A DNA stretch of 64,000 nt from G942493375 sp942493375 (GTDB lineage Bacteria > Armatimonadota > UBA5829). The stretch spans positions 2,356,001 through 2,420,000 of the forward strand of contig OW818698.1 of NCBI GenBank assembly GCA_942493375.1, written 5' to 3'. The notes beneath the pieces were generated by a model that saw nothing but the letters and a program-made list of their open reading frames with translations, ran no database searches and was not told the DNA's origin. Below, piece by piece: positions 1-8,748 of the stretch. Position 1 is the first letter of the stretch. Each line of letters begins with the position of its first letter. Both the position numbers and the translations under genes were made by a program.

Positions 1-690
1 TGGAATGACTTTGCCCATACCGGAAGTAACAACAAGATCTCCAACTTTTACGTCTGCGTCCTTGGCTAAATAGGCCATAACCAGATACTCAAATCCGTTC
101 CCCTGCACTATCCCAGCACACCGTGAGCGTTCTACAATAGCGCCAACTTCACTGCCTGGATTGGTTAGAGAGACTATTTCGGAGGTAAACTTGTTGGTAA
201 GGAGCACCTGACCTATCAGTCCATTATGGTTGACTACGGCAGAGGCTGTTTCTACGTTGTCATTTCTGCCTCTGTTTATGCTTGCTGTATCAAACCATGC
301 TGATTCTTTCCGACCGATCACTTCTGCTGAGAGCATATTAAACTTGGTGTTTTGCTTAAATGCCAGTTCTTTACGAAGACTGAGATTCTCGTTTGCCTGA
401 GCTCTGAGTTGTATGTTTTCAAGAGAAAGGTTCTTTACCCGCCGTCGCAAGGTTGCGTTTTCTTTTAGGATTCTGGATCTAGGCCGAGCGGCGCTTTTAG
501 CTTGTTCCCCGACAACCATTAGTCCACGTGCTCCCATGCTGAAAGGCAAAGTAAGAGTTCGGACACACTCCTGAACCAGGGATGTTTTGCCGTGCCGCAT
601 TGCATTCTTCTGAGCAAAACCCAGGCCAATACCCAGGACGATCAGAATGATCAAGGCCACTATTGGTTTATCGCGGATGTAATCAAACAT
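1..690 (-). CDS. mreC: Rod shape-determining protein MreC (3' end cut off by window edge)
   Basis: MreC is a bitopic inner-membrane protein that links cytoplasmic MreB filaments to the periplasmic cell-wall elongation machinery. The first 230 residues are visible from ATG at 690. They show a short cytoplasmic head, a transmembrane helix at about residues 8-25, a helical coiled-coil stretch at about 70-110 rich in Leu, Arg and Glu, and then the start of the beta-rich MreC core, with phrases such as GLIGQVL and VGDLVVTSG that are typical of the family. The reading frame is open to base 1, so the C-terminus lies outside the window. It follows mreB in the same direction after a 77-base gap holding a perfect palindrome, the usual mreB-mreC order. 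The family assignment is from recognition, not search. Confidence 0.9.
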   Translation of the reverse strand, partial: MFDYIRDKPIVALIILIVLGIGLGFAQKNAMRHGKTSLVQECVRTLTLPFSMGARGLMVVGEQAKSAARPRSRILKENATLRRRVKNLSLENIQLRAQANENLSLRKELAFKQNTKFNMLSAEVIGRKESAWFDTASINRGRNDNVETASAVVNHNGLIGQVLLTNKFTSEIVSLTNPGSEVGAIVERSRCAGIVQGNGFEYLVMAYLAKDADVKVGDLVVTSGMGKVIP

Positions 691-706
691 AGTTTTTCAA
701 GTTGAA

Positions 707-762
707 AGTTGAGAGTTGAAAGTGGAAAACAAAGATTAACTTTCCACTTTCAACTCTCAACT
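707..762. repeat. Perfect 22-bp inverted repeat built from 7-bp units
   Basis: Arms at 707-728 and 741-762 are exact reverse complements around a 12-base loop. The left side, extended to 701-728, is four tandem heptamers (GTTGAAA, GTTGAGA, GTTGAAA, GTGGAAA). It fills the mreB-mreC gap. There is no long T-run after the stem in the minus-strand direction, so an intergenic repeat element or an mRNA stabiliser/processing site fits better than a classical terminator. Confidence 0.75.
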
Positions 763-767
763 ATAGT

Positions 768-1841
768 TTATGCGCGTGGGGAGGATGAACGGTGTCTGAG
801 TGATGAACCCAAGAGCGCCTTTTTGAGTGCCGGATTGCTTTCGGATTCTTCCAGGGCTTTAGCCGTTCCCAAAACTACGCAGCTCAACGGATCTGGAGCG
901 ATATGCACTGGCATCTCTGTTTCAGCATTGATAAGTCTGTCCAGACCACGCAGCAGTGCTCCTCCACCTGCAAGCACTATACCTCTCTCCATAATATCAG
1001 CCGAAAGTTCAGGAGGAGTAGCCTCCAATGTAAGTCTGACTGCATCTACAATTTCCATTACCGGATCGTGTATGGCATCGCGAATTGCTTCACTGGTAAC
1101 TACTATGCTTTTTGGCAATCCTGATACAAGATCACGGCCCCGAACTTCCATCGACATCTCCGGCTCCAGCTCATATGCAGAACCTATTTCCAGTTTGACC
1201 TCTTCAGCAGTGCGGTCACCGATCAGCAGATTGAAGTGCTTACGGATATATTGAACAATAGATTCGTCAATCTCATCACCTGCGACCCTGATTGAACGGC
1301 TGCAGACTATGCCTCCCAATGAGATAACTGCAACTTCACTTGTTCCTCCGCCGATGTCAACAATCATACTTCCAGTTGGTTCACTGACAGGAAGCCCTGC
1401 CCCAATTGCTGCTGCGAATGGTTCCTCTAGCGTATATGCCTCTGCGGCCCCAGCTTTAATTGCTGCTGCCTTGACAGCTCTCCATTCAACCTCTGTGACT
1501 CCTGAAGGAATACCCACACACACAGTAGGGTGTATAAACCCATTGCTTCTAAACACTTTCTTAATAAAACCCGCCAACATCTGCTCTGTCAGGTTGAAAT
1601 CTGCTATGACTCCATCCTTGAGTGGTCGAATAGCCACAATGCTACCCGGGGTTCTTCCGAGCATACGCTTGGCTTCCTCACCCACTGCCAGCGGCTTACC
1701 AGACTCAGTGTCCAAAGCAATAACACTAGGCTCCCTGAGTAATACGCCTTTACCTTTTACATGCACAAGCGTGTTAGCTGTACCGAGATCAATACCAATT
1801 GCAGGAGAAAACCTGCTCCAAAACTTGTTCCATACACCCAT
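768..1841 (-). CDS. mreB: Rod shape-determining protein MreB (actin-like)
   Basis: Bacterial actin that polymerises along the inner membrane and directs lateral cell-wall synthesis. The 357-residue product has the family's usual length. It starts with a short amphipathic membrane-binding helix (GVWNKFW), followed by the phosphate-1 loop GIDLGTANT (residues 16-24), the phosphate-2 loop VDIGGGTSE (161-169) and the adenosine-loop AGGGALLRG near residue 300. The C-terminal tail after residue 340 is Ser/Arg rich. Start ATG at 1841. mreC follows on the same strand, so the two probably form one shape operon. Its presence argues for a rod-shaped cell with conventional peptidoglycan elongation. Confidence 0.95.
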   Translation of the reverse strand: MGVWNKFWSRFSPAIGIDLGTANTLVHVKGKGVLLREPSVIALDTESGKPLAVGEEAKRMLGRTPGSIVAIRPLKDGVIADFNLTEQMLAGFIKKVFRSNGFIHPTVCVGIPSGVTEVEWRAVKAAAIKAGAAEAYTLEEPFAAAIGAGLPVSEPTGSMIVDIGGGTSEVAVISLGGIVCSRSIRVAGDEIDESIVQYIRKHFNLLIGDRTAEEVKLEIGSAYELEPEMSMEVRGRDLVSGLPKSIVVTSEAIRDAIHDPVMEIVDAVRLTLEATPPELSADIMERGIVLAGGGALLRGLDRLINAETEMPVHIAPDPLSCVVLGTAKALEESESNPALKKALLGSSLRHRSSSPRA

Positions 1842-2000
1842 AACTGTTAGCCGGAACCACCTTCCGATATATATACGGGACTACCCATTATTCATAACGC
1901 AGCCGAGATTAAATAGTATCAGACTATATTACCACATATCGCGTGAAGTTTTCGAGAAAGCGAGTTAAAAACCAGGATGAACGCATCAAAAACAAATATC

Positions 2001-2028
2001 CGCAGATTTCGCAGATTTGCGCAGATTT
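2001..2028. repeat. Three tandem copies of the nonamer CGCAGATTT
   Basis: Identical 9-mers lie at 2001-2009, 2010-2018 and 2020-2028, with one extra base before the third copy. The repeat lies in the spacer upstream of mreB. No hairpin partner is seen nearby. Confidence 0.85.
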
Positions 2029-2157
2029 TTCAGAACTGAGAACTGCTAAATGCGCATAACATGTAAAATTCGGAATATCTCCCTACCCTCCTATGTGGAC
2101 AGGTGATCTGTAAATGGATTAAGATGCTTTCATCCTGAGGCAAAAACGAAACGTACC

Positions 2158-2186
2158 TTGCGTGGATACGCTCATTTGCCTATAAT
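2158..2186 (+). promoter_or_regulatory. Sigma-70-type promoter of the tRNA-Ser gene
   Basis: TTGCGT at 2158-2163, a 17-base spacer and a perfect TATAAT at 2181-2186. Transcription would start near 2193, about 14 bases before the mature tRNA 5' end. The near-consensus boxes and their position directly before a stable-RNA gene make this a strong call. Confidence 0.8.
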
Positions 2187-2206
2187 GGACTATGTCAGTT
2201 GGTCGC

Positions 2207-2294
2207 GGAGAGATGGCCGAGTGGTTGAAGGCGCTTGTCTCGAAAACAAGTGAGCTGCAAGGCTCCCCGAGTTCGAATCTCGGTCTCTCCGCCA
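2207..2294 (+). tRNA. tRNA-Ser (anticodon CGA)
   Basis: A complete 88-nt class II cloverleaf. Acceptor arms are GGAGAGA (2207-2213) and TCTCTCC (2284-2290), with discriminator G and an encoded CCA at 2292-2294. The anticodon stem CTTGT/ACAAG encloses the loop CTCGAAA with anticodon CGA, which reads UCG. A long variable arm typical of serine tRNAs follows, and the T arm contains GTTCGAATC. The 3' end lies only 8 bases from the stop codon of the convergent beta-helix gene. Confidence 0.97.
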
Positions 2295-2302
2295 ATATAC
2301 TA

Positions 2303-5300
2303 TTACTGCGCAATCCTCAACAAAAAACGTCCTATGCCTCCATCAAACTTCACTGTGCCTGGATAGTTTTCATCGTGTTTCACTTTATTTCCAATATAGT
2401 AGACCCAGAAACAGCCAGGTTTGCCTGACGGCACTATACCTGGTGCGATATAAATCCCAGCAGAATCGAAATCCTTACCCAGCGGTAGAAAAGGTTCATG
2501 CGATGGCCGTGTAAATGCTTTACCATCGGAACTTATCGCCATATGTGGTATGACCAAATCAGCTTTTGTATAGAAGCCTGATGGAAACATAACATAGAGG
2601 TTCTTATTTATCTTTGATACTGCTGAATTGTAGAATTGAAGTTCGTCGGGATCTGTTGAGTCCGGCTCAAAGATCGACTTCGGTGGAGGAAAGTCTCCGA
2701 ATGTTTTTGATTCGGTATAACCCACAATCCGCTTTCCCTTAAAGTCTCCCCCTGACCACATTCTTATGTACAACCGGTAAATATCGCCATCTCTAAAGCA
2801 GGTTGCCTGGGTATCGCTGTTAAAGTCCAATATAGGCTGCTGGGAGAGTTTCCAGTGAATGCCATCCCTGCTGGTTGCTCCAAATATGCACCATTTAGAA
2901 TTCACTAATCTTGAGAAGACCATTTTAAATCGTTCATCAGCAGGGGCATTTGCGTCAATAAACACACACTGACCGTGAAAACCACCCACTGAAACTCCGG
3001 AAATGATTATATTGTTGTTCGTGTTGCCATCATACTCAACCAGTCCGATATTTGGTCTTTTCCAGTGTACGCCATCAGATGAAGTGGCATAGCAAAGATA
3101 ACCATCCTGGTCATCCTTGTATTTATGATCATAACTCAGATACCACATGTGCCATTTTTTGTTTTCTTTAATCACGTTAATATAGTTTAGACAAAAATCT
3201 TCGTATGGCTCTTGTGCAGACAATAATGGCTTGTCTGTTCGTTCGCTGATAGTAAGAGCTGGAGATCCCGCTGGTAGATCTTTTCGTAACTCATCCTTAT
3301 AAAGACCTATTTTCTCAAATGGTATTGGTTTAAATCCTGGTATCTTCTTGTACACTGGGGAATCTGATTTTAGTGCATAGTTGTTATTCACCGAGTCCAC
3401 AAATCCGGGGGCATCTTTTGTTTCCCAGTTGTCTTTTATTGTGCCAAACTCCTTAGCCTCCGGAGCCAGGTTGAAACTGCCACACCGATACATCAGATTA
3501 TTTTCGATCACATTATACTTTGGGGATCCAGGATGGTCTTCTAGCAAGCCTGCTATCTTAGGGTAGCGTTTTTGCCAGATTTCTGATTTGTAAGGTACGG
3601 CCTCCAATTTGCCTATCATCTCAGGCCAGTTTCCACCTTTACTCGCTTCTTCACCGACTCCCTGATTAGTTATGTGCACGGTTGTCGAACAATCTACTAG
3701 GATATTATTGTCGATCACATTGTCGCGTCCACCATTTAGGAGAAATCCCCGCCCTATCTTTACAAGTATGTTCCCATAACTCGTGATGCCGGACAGGCAG
3801 TCATCAAGATAGATGCCCTGGTTGCCAATTCCGGGTCCACCACCGATATCGTGGATGAAGTTATAACGCAGAACGGTTCCACGAGCTGTCCAGTCGCGCC
3901 CATTATAAATAGCTCCAGCGTCATCAGTCTCCATACAGACGTTATGGATTATGTTGTAGTCGATTAAATGGTCGTTCCCATAGAAATCTACTGCATGATG
4001 AGGGGCATCGTGAATGAGATTGTGCGAAGAGCTGCATCCTACACCAGATAGCGAAATTGCAGGTCTGTGGGTGCGATACAGGCGTCCGTAATGGTGGATA
4101 TGGTTGTTTACTGCATAATGCTTTCCTGGAGTAAGAGTAGCGCGATCTCCTCCACTGAGTGTTATCCCACCGCCGCCGAGTTCATATAGATCACAGGAGA
4201 GAACCCCATTCTTAACACCACCACTAATGTTAATTGCATTCTCCGCAACGTTCTTGATTGTACACCCGGCAACTACACTGCGGTTGCAGTCTTTCATTTC
4301 TATGGCACTGCCTCTTGCAGATTCGAATGTAATCCCAACCAGAGAGACATCCGACACACCGTTCATACTGACGAGTGGCGCTTTGAGCATCGATATTGCT
4401 ATACTCTTGCCTTTCAGAGGCTCCGGCGGCCAAAAGTAAAGGATACCTGCTTGGCGATCAAGATAGTATTCACCAGGCGAATCGAGTTCCTCAAGCAAAT
4501 TGATCGCATAATACTCTCCTCCCGAGAACCCTCCTACGCCATAAAGAGCAGGGACAGAAAACGTTATACTCTTTTCTGCAGGGTCGATCTTCGCTACTTT
4601 GATGGTTTCACAGTACCACTTGTAGCACCAGTATCCATCCAGGTAGACTTCACTTGCTGTCAACCATCTTTCCGGACGATTTCCGTCGTATTGGAACTTA
4701 CCAGGACGGTCGGGGGTTTCTCCGTAACGAGGTTGTGACCCCTGTTCCAGCACCTTACCCATCTTAGTGAATCCTTCATTAGGCCATCTAGCGATCTGCA
4801 TGCGTTTGTCTTGAAAATACAGCTCAGGCCAACCTGCATAACCACGGAACCTGGACTCCCAGGCTTCACCAAAATCTTTCAATCCAAGGGATTTGAGGTC
4901 AGCCTGTAATATATTGTCCTTACTGCTTGTATCCAGACGTGCGATTATGGCTGGATCACTTATTGTGTGGAAAGCAGATGCAGGTATCACTATCCCACCG
5001 ACCAGCCTTGGAGTTTCTTTACCGTAGTTCTTGTATGTGACAGGTCTATCTGCTGTCCCGGAATCTTTCGCTGACAACTCAAATGATTTTTCGAGTCGAT
5101 AGACTCCGCCTCGAATTTTCACAACGACGCTGCCCTTTGCTTTTACCACGCGAGCAGCGTCACGAGCGCGTGTAAGGGTAGCAAATGGCCCATCAGTCTT
5201 CTTTGCGTTTGGAGCAGTTAATTTTCCGCTCCACGCATCATTACCTTTTGTCGAAACATAGAAAGTAGTATTGCTCATTGCTTGTACCGCCTGAAAGCAA

Positions 5301-5338
5301 AATAGGATGCAAAAACAGATAGGCAATATTTTTAACAT
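2303..5338 (-). CDS. Secreted right-handed beta-helix protein fused to a GH32/43-like beta-propeller
   Basis: A 1011-residue exported protein. A signal peptide (about residues 1-20, ending AVQA) precedes a pectate-lyase-like N-terminal cap, with the FYVSTKGNDAWSG opening common to DUF1565-type beta-helix proteins. Many short beta-helix coils follow to about residue 680, with repeated NNI/YNIIHN/DNNIL asparagine ladders. From about residue 715 the sequence changes to a five-bladed propeller type, with phrases such as GYLCYATSSDGVHW and ATSRDGIHW as seen in GH32/GH43-like families. A fused carbohydrate-active enzyme, perhaps lyase plus glycosidase, is likely, but the substrate cannot be named. 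It is the last gene of the GH4-MttB-GNAT operon and starts 13 bases after the GNAT stop. Confidence 0.75.
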   Translation of the reverse strand: MLKILPICFCILFCFQAVQAMSNTTFYVSTKGNDAWSGKLTAPNAKKTDGPFATLTRARDAARVVKAKGSVVVKIRGGVYRLEKSFELSAKDSGTADRPVTYKNYGKETPRLVGGIVIPASAFHTISDPAIIARLDTSSKDNILQADLKSLGLKDFGEAWESRFRGYAGWPELYFQDKRMQIARWPNEGFTKMGKVLEQGSQPRYGETPDRPGKFQYDGNRPERWLTASEVYLDGYWCYKWYCETIKVAKIDPAEKSITFSVPALYGVGGFSGGEYYAINLLEELDSPGEYYLDRQAGILYFWPPEPLKGKSIAISMLKAPLVSMNGVSDVSLVGITFESARGSAIEMKDCNRSVVAGCTIKNVAENAINISGGVKNGVLSCDLYELGGGGITLSGGDRATLTPGKHYAVNNHIHHYGRLYRTHRPAISLSGVGCSSSHNLIHDAPHHAVDFYGNDHLIDYNIIHNVCMETDDAGAIYNGRDWTARGTVLRYNFIHDIGGGPGIGNQGIYLDDCLSGITSYGNILVKIGRGFLLNGGRDNVIDNNILVDCSTTVHITNQGVGEEASKGGNWPEMIGKLEAVPYKSEIWQKRYPKIAGLLEDHPGSPKYNVIENNLMYRCGSFNLAPEAKEFGTIKDNWETKDAPGFVDSVNNNYALKSDSPVYKKIPGFKPIPFEKIGLYKDELRKDLPAGSPALTISERTDKPLLSAQEPYEDFCLNYINVIKENKKWHMWYLSYDHKYKDDQDGYLCYATSSDGVHWKRPNIGLVEYDGNTNNNIIISGVSVGGFHGQCVFIDANAPADERFKMVFSRLVNSKWCIFGATSRDGIHWKLSQQPILDFNSDTQATCFRDGDIYRLYIRMWSGGDFKGKRIVGYTESKTFGDFPPPKSIFEPDSTDPDELQFYNSAVSKINKNLYVMFPSGFYTKADLVIPHMAISSDGKAFTRPSHEPFLPLGKDFDSAGIYIAPGIVPSGKPGCFWVYYIGNKVKHDENYPGTVKFDGGIGRFLLRIAQ

Positions 5339-5351
5339 AGCGATATCTCTC

Positions 5352-5900
5352 CTACCACTCTCTCCCCTGCAAATCTATCGGTCCGGATGGCAATGGTTCG
5401 CCTGATAATGGGAGATACATTGCTATGTTTTTGTCCGGTAAGTTTATGGTGCATCCATTTTCATCCAACATGGTGATCTTTTCGTCTATTCTGACCCAGC
5501 CCAGTCTGTTGTAGAACGATCTGGACAGGTATTCATTACAGAACAGCAGGCCGAACCTGACTCCCCGGCGGGATGCTTCAGCCATGCACTCTTTCATGAT
5601 TGCCTGGCCCAGTCCGGTGCCGCGCAGATCAGGATGGACCGCCATGCTCTGGATCCCTGCAATTGCTGCCGGTAACCCATTACAGGATATCTCTCTGTAG
5701 ACAACTCCAACATGACCCAGCAGCCTGCTATCTTTCTCATAGATGAGCGAGTATTCGGGTAAGACATTATTCCACGGACGGAGTTTGGAGAATATCTCCA
5801 CATCAGGAGGGAAACAAATGCACAGCAGATCCCGAATTGCCTGATCTGTTTGGGCAGTCATTTGTCTTTCCTCTATAAGCTTGAGATTGAAGTCGTTCAT
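5352..5900 (-). CDS. GNAT-family N-acetyltransferase (AAC(2')/NodA-like)
   Basis: A 182-residue acetyl-CoA-dependent acyltransferase. The central segment IQSMAVHPDLRGTGLGQAIM holds the GNAT motif A pyrophosphate loop (R/Q-x-x-G-x-G/A form, here RGTGLG). It is followed by FYNRLGW, the usual last strand-helix of the fold. The short C-terminal tail ending in LQGREW resembles the ends of aminoglycoside 2'-N-acetyltransferases and NodA-like proteins, but substrate identity cannot be read from that. It lies between an MttB-family methyltransferase (5-base gap upstream) and the beta-helix/propeller gene, so its substrate may be a sugar amine or other small molecule from the same pathway. That is inference. 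Confidence 0.75.
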   Translation of the reverse strand: MNDFNLKLIEERQMTAQTDQAIRDLLCICFPPDVEIFSKLRPWNNVLPEYSLIYEKDSRLLGHVGVVYREISCNGLPAAIAGIQSMAVHPDLRGTGLGQAIMKECMAEASRRGVRFGLLFCNEYLSRSFYNRLGWVRIDEKITMLDENGCTINLPDKNIAMYLPLSGEPLPSGPIDLQGREW

Positions 5901-5905
5901 TTAAC

Positions 5906-7324
5906 TTAACCCCTTTTTGCAGCTTCAACTACTTCATGGAGTGATTTTGCCAGATCCGCGGGTAAAGGTTCTACTTCATGGTTATTTAAGATATCCTGTT
6001 TTCTGTTGCGGCATCTGGTTTCCATATCCAATGCTCCACTGACATGCCACATATCGTAGTAATCACGATCCAGTAAGCGTGGGAAATATAGTTCCTGTCT
6101 GAAGTATTCACCCGTATGCTCCTGGTCAATGAAGCTTCCACCGGGTCCTACTTCCTTTATGACATCAAAACCAAAGGCTTCATCGCTCAGGTCAAGAGTG
6201 CGGACACTGCTCTCAACATAGGATATGACTTCATTTTGAAGCACAAGCATATCAAGTGAAGATGCCTGGTCTACGCCTGAAATACCCATGTGCCCGAAAA
6301 TATCAGCTCCTGCTGCAGCACCAAATGCCAGGGTGACTCCGGATTCCAAACCGGCTTGTGCATCCGGACGCTTCGAATCTGTCAGTCCTACATTTATATA
6401 TACAGGCAAACCGTAGTGCTTACCCAACTGGGTCATTGCAACCCCGAATATTGCCTGCTCCGGGCCGGAGAAGATCAGCTGGGTTGTGCGCATATCGAAG
6501 GCGTGGCAAATTCCTCCATAGCAGACAGGCATTCCGGGTTTTATCAACTGGGTTATACATATACCAGCCAGAATCTCTGCATTTTCAACAGCCATTGTTC
6601 CAGCCAGAGTAGCAGGGGCTGAAAGCCCCATCTGTGCCATTGGACCTATCGGTACCGGTAGATTGAGTCTGGCAGTTTCATACAACAGATCTATGCCGTC
6701 AAATGGAAATCTAAGTGGGCTGATTGGCTCCAGGAATGGATAACACACCGGATATTTGACTGCATCCTCTACTGTTCCACGAAGTGCAATAGTCATATCC
6801 ACCAGATACTTTGCAGATGCTCTGTCATAGAACCAGAATGTAATCGGCTTGGTTGTGTTGTGGAGCATGGTCTCCATAACTTCAACGCAGCGATATGAGA
6901 CCGGCACTTCATGGGGATCAGACATTGCACCTGGGATGTTGATGCAGTCAAGTGCGTCTGCAAATCGGGCTGCCTGGGCGACATCGTTCATTGTTGCATA
7001 TCGACGTCCACATCCGACTTCATCCAGCCACAGAGCCTCTCCAGCTATGGAGTTATAGTTGCGCTTTCCGGTTCCGAAGCCGGCAGATTTATTGAGATCC
7101 CTGCCATATATGGTGAATTGCTTGCCAGTGGACTCTAGTAACTTGTGCACCAACTCAGGTGGAATCCGAACACGCTGCGCTGCTCTATCGACTCTTGCGC
7201 CTGCGTCTTCGAACCGGTTCATCATGTCCTCGTGCGGAACTACAACCCCTACCCCGTCCAGGATCGCCATTGATTTATCTGAAATCAGTTTGATCTGTTC
7301 AGGAGACAATACACTGGATATCAT
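5906..7324 (-). CDS. Trimethylamine methyltransferase (MttB)-family protein, non-pyrrolysine type
   Basis: A 472-residue protein of the MttB superfamily. Members transfer a methyl group from quaternary amines (trimethylamine, glycine betaine, carnitine, proline betaine) to a corrinoid protein. The family is recognised from the N-terminal LSPEQIKLISDKSMAILDGVG type opening and from the C-terminal VGPGGSFIDQEHT and FPRLLDRDYYD-like block. There is no in-frame amber codon, so it lacks the pyrrolysine of true MttB and belongs to the MtgB-like branch. No corrinoid-binding partner is encoded nearby. Its ATG overlaps the GH4 stop (ATGA, 7321-7324), so the two are translationally coupled. Coupling to a glycosidase is unusual, and the substrate is unknown. 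Confidence 0.8.
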   Translation of the reverse strand: MISSVLSPEQIKLISDKSMAILDGVGVVVPHEDMMNRFEDAGARVDRAAQRVRIPPELVHKLLESTGKQFTIYGRDLNKSAGFGTGKRNYNSIAGEALWLDEVGCGRRYATMNDVAQAARFADALDCINIPGAMSDPHEVPVSYRCVEVMETMLHNTTKPITFWFYDRASAKYLVDMTIALRGTVEDAVKYPVCYPFLEPISPLRFPFDGIDLLYETARLNLPVPIGPMAQMGLSAPATLAGTMAVENAEILAGICITQLIKPGMPVCYGGICHAFDMRTTQLIFSGPEQAIFGVAMTQLGKHYGLPVYINVGLTDSKRPDAQAGLESGVTLAFGAAAGADIFGHMGISGVDQASSLDMLVLQNEVISYVESSVRTLDLSDEAFGFDVIKEVGPGGSFIDQEHTGEYFRQELYFPRLLDRDYYDMWHVSGALDMETRCRNRKQDILNNHEVEPLPADLAKSLHEVVEAAKRG

Positions 7325-8649
7325 AGCTTCACCTTGAACTGAGGGAGAGATTCTGAATGAGCAGCCAGGAGCTCATCGGCTAACTGTCCTGCCTGTTCCA
7401 TTGATGTTGTTGATCCATCTATGACCAGTGACTGCACAAACTTGTCCCGGCTGCCTTCAAGTGCAGCCTCAACCAGTGTCTCAACCCAGGATAAATGCCT
7501 AACCAATGTCCCTGCAATACCCGCTGGTAATGGAGGAAGACAGATTGGACGCAGCCCGGAAGCATCCGCAACAGCCGGACCTTCTACTATCGCTCCAAGA
7601 GGCAGGTTGGGGATTTGTCCAACATTTGGAAGGTTAGCTGAGAAGACTATACCCTGGTCCTTACGAATACTTTCGATTATATCCACAACCTGCTCGTGCT
7701 CTCCACCGATGTGAGTCAGGTATTCATCGGCATCGTCTGCATCAGAGAAAGCTGCCTGTTTCATCTCGTCATATATCTGGTCGCCCCCGGCAATGGTCTC
7801 CTCGAAACTGAAAGCATCGACTCCGAGTTTCTGACCGTAATACTCGCCATCCCGGAAATACTGCGGGAAGAATTCACACACATGCCTGTCCAAAACAGCC
7901 GGGAACGCTCCAAAAAGTTTTAGAAGCTGCCAACTGAACGGGCTGACGCTTGCAGGATTGGTCTTTGCAAGATCGCTGGAGAGCTCTTTATCTGCTATCT
8001 CCATCAGACTACCCATAACATCCTGTCCGTCTATACGCAGTTCGGTGAACCATGTCAGGTGATTCAAACCTGCAGCTGTGTATTTGAGCTTATCGTGCCC
8101 TACCCCAAGCTTATCTGCGAGGAAGTGGCCGATGTGGAATACGCCATGGCATAGTCCGATCATATTTGCCCCGGTTGCTTTACGCACTGCGTGGCAGTTG
8201 GCTGTCATCGGGTTGGCGTAGTTGAAGAACAGGGCATCCGGACAGATATCCATAACGTCCTGCGCAATAGTGACCATTGCTGGTATCATTCGGAGTGCTC
8301 TTGAGGAACCACCCGGCATTACTGAATCACCGACCGGCTGATAGATACCATATTTTCTAGGGATGAATACGTCCTCTTCCCAACCCCTGCGTCCTCCGAC
8401 TGCGATTGTGGAGATTACACATGTAGCACCGGGAAGCAGTTCGCGGAGACTGGTTGATGCAGTGACTTTGACCGGAGCATTTCGGGCTTTAACAAGCCGC
8501 TCAGAGAGCCGTTGGGCAATCTCCAAAGCTTCAGGATCGATATCAACCAGGGCAAGTTCGACTTCCCAACCACGCCCTATAATATCCGCAACCAATCCCC
8601 GTGTAAACATAGCGCTACCAGCGCCAATAAGCACAATTTTCTCTTTCAC
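7321..8649 (-). CDS. Glycoside hydrolase family 4 (alpha-galactosidase/alpha-glucosidase/glucuronidase type)
   Basis: GH4 enzymes are cytoplasmic and cleave glycosides by an NAD+- and Mn2+-dependent redox-elimination mechanism. The 442-residue product has the family's usual length. It shows the Rossmann loop LIGAGSAMFT (residues 7-16) and the NYANPM segment (143-148). It also shows the metal-binding Cys in GLCHGVFHIG (Cys167), the second metal ligand region GLNHLTW (His197) and the Tyr-rich DGEYYGQK loop that supplies the catalytic base. Substrate subtype cannot be told by eye. It is the first gene of a minus-strand operon with MttB, GNAT and beta-helix genes, divergent from the GH20-like gene at 8904. 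Confidence 0.9.
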   Translation of the reverse strand: MKEKIVLIGAGSAMFTRGLVADIIGRGWEVELALVDIDPEALEIAQRLSERLVKARNAPVKVTASTSLRELLPGATCVISTIAVGGRRGWEEDVFIPRKYGIYQPVGDSVMPGGSSRALRMIPAMVTIAQDVMDICPDALFFNYANPMTANCHAVRKATGANMIGLCHGVFHIGHFLADKLGVGHDKLKYTAAGLNHLTWFTELRIDGQDVMGSLMEIADKELSSDLAKTNPASVSPFSWQLLKLFGAFPAVLDRHVCEFFPQYFRDGEYYGQKLGVDAFSFEETIAGGDQIYDEMKQAAFSDADDADEYLTHIGGEHEQVVDIIESIRKDQGIVFSANLPNVGQIPNLPLGAIVEGPAVADASGLRPICLPPLPAGIAGTLVRHLSWVETLVEAALEGSRDKFVQSLVIDGSTTSMEQAGQLADELLAAHSESLPQFKVKL

Positions 8650-8748
8650 AACCTGCCTCCAGCAACAAAATAATAGCTAACGATAAGTATCATCCTGTAT
8701 ACGACAATCAGGCGGTTTTCTCCTGCATGGTTAATGGTTTCGCACTGG

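Larger units (their letters stand above)
1842..2206. other. Gene-free spacer between mreB and tRNA-Ser
   Basis: This 365-base divergent spacer must hold the mreB promoter (minus strand) and does hold the tRNA promoter (plus strand). It also contains three copies of a 9-bp direct repeat at 2001-2028. I see no convincing open reading frame. A clear minus-strand -35/-10 pair for mreB could not be picked out. Confidence 0.6.

Noticed and set aside
709..1254. Plus-strand reading frame opposite mreB
   Set aside because: Composition mirrors the mreB complement, with no family resemblance and no ribosome-binding site. mreB is unmistakable on the other strand.
2001..2028. CRISPR array
   Set aside because: Three contiguous 9-mers without spacers. 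No direct repeats of 24-37 bp with regular spacers occur anywhere in the window, and no cas genes are seen.
5906..7324. Pyrrolysine-containing trimethylamine methyltransferase
   Set aside because: No in-frame TAG is present; the protein is full length without it.
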